Below, piece by piece: positions 6,970 to 7,368 of a stretch of DNA of 7,368 nucleotides. Position numbers and translations under genes: made by a program. The notes beneath the pieces are model-generated. The model worked only from the letters and a program-made list of their open reading frames with translations. It was not told the DNA's origin and did not search any database. This DNA comes from a bacterium (GTDB lineage Bacteria > Bacteroidota > Bacteroidia > Bacteroidales > Bacteroidaceae), in the NCBI GenBank assembly GCA_004562975.1, contig SFQP01000110.1, forward strand, positions 1-7,368, written 5' to 3'. Position 1 is the stretch's first letter. Each line of letters starts with the position of its first letter.

Positions 6970-6978
6970 TTTCCTTTT
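6939..6978 (-). terminator. Terminator-like hairpin immediately after a leftward promoter
   Basis: AAAAGGAAAGGGGTT (6941-6955) and AACCTCTTTCCTTTT (6964-6978) form a 15-bp inverted repeat with one mismatch around the loop TAGAAAAC. Read leftward, the stem ends in a run of six T (6944-6939), as expected for an intrinsic terminator. It sits 85 bp beyond the stop codon of the PEP synthase-like gene and begins almost at the predicted start site of the 6986-7017 promoter. It may end the upstream transcript, attenuate the new one, or both. Confidence 0.65.
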
Positions 6979-6985
6979 GCTACCG

Positions 6986-7017
6986 CAAATATAAGTCCAA
7001 AAGTCCGAAACGCCAAA
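6986..7017 (-). promoter_or_regulatory. Consensus leftward promoter, Bacteroides sigma-ABfr type
   Basis: TTTG (7017-7014), a 20-bp spacer and TATATTTG (6993-6986) match both Bacteroides promoter elements exactly. The predicted start is near 6979. A transcript would run into the hairpin at 6978-6939 and, if it reads through, across the 21-bp array toward fbp about 465 nt away. No open frame begins conventionally behind it, so it could drive a small RNA or a long fbp leader. Confidence 0.65.
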
Positions 7018-7062
7018 TCGGCATTTTCGATTTTAACATTTCAAACGGCGTGATCCGGGCTG

Positions 7063-7368
7063 TTATGCTTCGGCACCAGCCGGACACCACACGCCGCCCC
7101 GTCCGTGACGGCCATCCATCTGTATGCACAGCGGAGCGGAGAAGTGTACCTGCCGCAGGAAGTGGCTTTCGTACACGGCGGGCTGCTCGTTCAGCCATTC
7201 CTCGTCGAACGAGCCGTCGTCGGCATAGGGGCGGATGGTGAAATAGCCCACGCCGAGCGATGTAAGGTTCTGGAAGAAATGCGTGCCCTGGCTGGGGTCG
7301 ATGCGGTAAGCCGACAGGCCGCACTCCACGATGATGCGCGCACCGCTGATTTGCGGCCACTTCACGGG
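7063..7368 (-). CDS. PEP/pyruvate-binding-domain protein, PEP synthase-like (partial, C-terminal end)
   Basis: Only the last 101 residues and the TAA stop (7065-7063) are in the window; the frame runs off the right edge, reading PVKWPQISGARIIVECGLSAYRI. The GTG at 7365 is an internal Val codon and not a start. RIDPSQGTHFFQNLTSLGVGYFTI, then DEEWLNEQPAVYE and LRQVHFSAPL, match my memory of the C-terminus of large (about 990-residue) Bacteroidetes proteins annotated as pyruvate phosphate dikinase, PEP/pyruvate-binding. Such proteins are thought to interconvert pyruvate and PEP using ATP, but the ATP-grasp and phosphohistidine domains are outside this window, so catalytic ability cannot be judged. 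Its position upstream of fbp and sdaA fits a gluconeogenic neighbourhood. The identification rests on recall of a conserved tail without alignment. Confidence 0.7.
   Translation of the reverse strand, partial: PVKWPQISGARIIVECGLSAYRIDPSQGTHFFQNLTSLGVGYFTIRPYADDGSFDEEWLNEQPAVYESHFLRQVHFSAPLCIQMDGRHGRGGVWCPAGAEA

Larger units (their letters stand above)
6513..7062. other. 550-bp intergenic region upstream of fbp, no supported gene
   Basis: This gap between the PEP synthase-like gene and fbp contains, right to left, a consensus leftward promoter (6986-7017), a terminator-like hairpin (6939-6978), a degenerate 21-bp repeat array (6781-6969), an 8-bp dyad (6729-6755), three 11-bp repeats (6673-6705) and the fbp promoter (6583-6614). 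Open frames of 92-102 codons exist on both strands across the array, but their only upstream starts are TTG codons, and the leftward one lies inside a promoter element. They are open because a 21-bp period keeps all units in the same codon phase. I found no RNA gene that I recognise. Confidence 0.7.

Noticed and set aside
6738..7016. Minus-strand 92-codon FSKP-rich frame as a gene
   Set aside because: Its start is a TTG within the -33 element of the 6986-7017 promoter, upstream of the predicted transcription start, so that promoter could not express it from there.
6745..7053. Plus-strand 102-codon frame with Gly-containing heptads, as a real repeat protein
   Set aside because: Its only upstream start is TTG at 6745, and no good promoter or ribosome-binding sequence precedes it. 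The frame stays open because the DNA repeat is a multiple of three. It is kept as a finding about the repeat and not called as a gene.

Overview
The window looks like chromosomal DNA from a Bacteroidales bacterium with fairly GC-rich genes. The evidence is the protein families (a class III fructose-1,6-bisphosphatase, a single-chain iron-sulfur serine dehydratase, a TolC/HlyD/MFS efflux set), the absence of Shine-Dalgarno-like sequences at the starts inspected, and two promoters that fit the Bacteroides sigma-ABfr pattern (TTTG or TTG, about 20 bp, then TAnnTTTG). The species cannot be read from this stretch. Every gene I can support lies on the minus strand, so transcription runs right to left.

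From the right edge: (a) 7063-7368 is the C-terminal end of a large PEP/pyruvate-binding-domain protein (PEP synthase-like). (b) 6513-7062 has no supported gene. It holds a consensus promoter, a terminator-like hairpin, a degenerate nine-unit 21-bp repeat array, short 11-bp repeats, dyads, and a second consensus promoter just upstream of fbp. (c) 4620-6512 is fbp. (d) 3371-4570 is sdaA, 49 bp after fbp and probably co-transcribed with it. (e) 3080-3370 is a 291-bp gap with a perfect 12-bp stem-loop, a 17-bp tandem repeat and a dyad. (f) 1748-3079 is a TolC-type outer-membrane factor, 79-1719 an EmrA/HlyD-type adaptor, and 1-665 the N-terminal part of an MFS transporter, together one tripartite drug-efflux operon.

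The right half makes metabolic sense: serine dehydratase yields pyruvate, a PEP synthase-like enzyme could convert pyruvate to PEP, and Fbp performs the irreversible late step of gluconeogenesis. The left half is an export pump spanning both membranes.

Two places deserve most attention. The adaptor/MFS junction near 640-690 appears damaged: the adaptor loses its last family segment and then reads out of frame across the MFS gene. The non-coding block 6673-7039 upstream of fbp combines a promoter, an immediate terminator-like hairpin and helically phased repeats, and no standard feature explains it. No CRISPR array, tRNA, rRNA, insertion sequence or phage gene was seen.
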